From Pirellulales bacterium (GTDB taxonomy: Bacteria > Planctomycetota > Planctomycetia > Pirellulales > Thermoguttaceae), in NCBI GenBank assembly GCA_016935315.1, contig JAFGRD010000005.1, positions 1 to 64,000 of the forward strand: DNA of 64,000 bases, given 5' to 3'. Shown here one piece after another: positions 63,576-64,000 of this stretch (position 1 is the first letter of the stretch; each line of letters begins with the position of its first letter). The translations under genes and the position numbers were made by a program. Below the pieces are notes generated by a model that saw only the letters and a program-made list of their open reading frames with translations, did not search any database and was not told where the DNA came from.

Positions 63576-64000
63576 TCAGGGATCGCAATTGCTGCGGGTA
63601 ATAAGGAACATGTACAGCGCCGCGTCGATCCCGTTGCCGACTGGATGCACGCTGCCGTCGGCGAACAGGTGGTTGGTCACGCCATCGTGATGGCTGCTGG
63701 GGCCGTATTTCATCGGGCCGGAGGCATGGGCCGACGGCGTGCTCGCGCCGCCGTCGCTGTACGGGGCCGCATCGTAATCCCACTCAAGATACGTCTTGTC
63801 CTTTTCCGGCGGGATCGTGCTCTCGTCCCAGTGCTTGTTCGGCGTGTAGCCAATCAGGGCGTCGTATCCAGCTTCACCGTTGTCGAACTCCACCACCGGC
63901 GGCAGCCCCACCACGGCACATTCGTTGCCGACCGTCCAACGGGCGACGTTCTGCTCGACCGTCTCCACGATCAGAATGGTGCGGGCGGTCCCGTCAGTCT
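63576..64000 (-). CDS. DUF1559 prepilin-type protein, C-terminal part (start outside window)
   Basis: The frame is open to the right edge. TDGTARTILIVETVEQNVARW and SSHHDGVTNHLFADGSVHPVGNGIDAALYMFLITR are the DUF1559 C-terminal pattern (DGTSNTI..., HxGG...FADGSV). The N-terminal prepilin motif is beyond base 64000. Confidence 0.85.
   Translation of the reverse strand, partial: TDGTARTILIVETVEQNVARWTVGNECAVVGLPPVVEFDNGEAGYDALIGYTPNKHWDESTIPPEKDKTYLEWDYDAAPYSDGGASTPSAHASGPMKYGPSSHHDGVTNHLFADGSVHPVGNGIDAALYMFLITRSNCDP

Overview
The window looks like a chromosomal segment of a GC-rich planctomycete. Lineage signs are three DUF1559 prepilin-type proteins, FG-GAP/VCBS proteins, a ceramidase-DUF1080 fusion, a Tat-exported Gfo/Idh/MocA oxidoreductase, a PEP-CTERM protein and many long secreted proteins of unknown function. 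An orange-protein (ORP)-like cluster and a Thi4 that lacks the suicidal cysteine suggest an anaerobic or sulfidic lifestyle; that is inference. I saw no rRNA, tRNA, CRISPR array or replication origin.

Layout. 1-3.6 kb (minus): a decaying type ISP restriction-modification gene with an in-frame amber codon. Its 3' end runs without a stop through an 18-bp repeat array into a REP-associated tyrosine transposase (RAYT) that leaves the window. 3.8-21.9 kb: mostly housekeeping genes (mgsA, rdgB, clpS-mtaB, an M20 peptidase, an L,D-transpeptidase, a SpoU methyltransferase, serS, glmM) mixed with planctomycete-specific secreted or membrane proteins. 22.0-26.7 kb: carB followed by a PurF paralogue without the catalytic cysteine. 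27.3-30.7 kb: a membrane-fusion-like protein plus a GT2 polysaccharide synthase. 30.8-34.9 kb: PEP-CTERM protein, DUF1559 protein, a TiaS-like protein coupled to a small membrane protein, and a ModE-like regulator.

35.0-46.0 kb (minus) is the most distinctive block. It runs from a sigma-54 activator through three NifX/ORP-like proteins, a DUF89 protein, two small Gly-rich proteins, two MinD-type ATPases with ferredoxin inserts, an Mrp ATPase and Thi4 to a histidine kinase and response regulator. A sigma-54 -24/-12 promoter and an upstream nested palindrome lie between the activator and the first NifX gene. This resembles the ORP complex genes described in Desulfovibrio, here merged into one array.

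46.2-53.8 kb (plus): TolC-like protein, ceramidase-DUF1080, divergent Nramp-like transporter, FG-GAP protein and Gfo/Idh oxidoreductase. 54.1-60.1 kb (minus): a secreted terpene-cyclase-fold protein, a DUF1559 protein and a MacB-like ABC transporter. They face a divergent histidine kinase/NtrC-type pair at 60.4-63.3 kb; the space between holds a good sigma-54 promoter and repeated TTCGACACG motifs, so the pair probably controls the divergent genes. Three dispersed repeat families (REP-like elements, a ~105-bp palindromic element and a 40-bp hairpin element) recur in the gaps.
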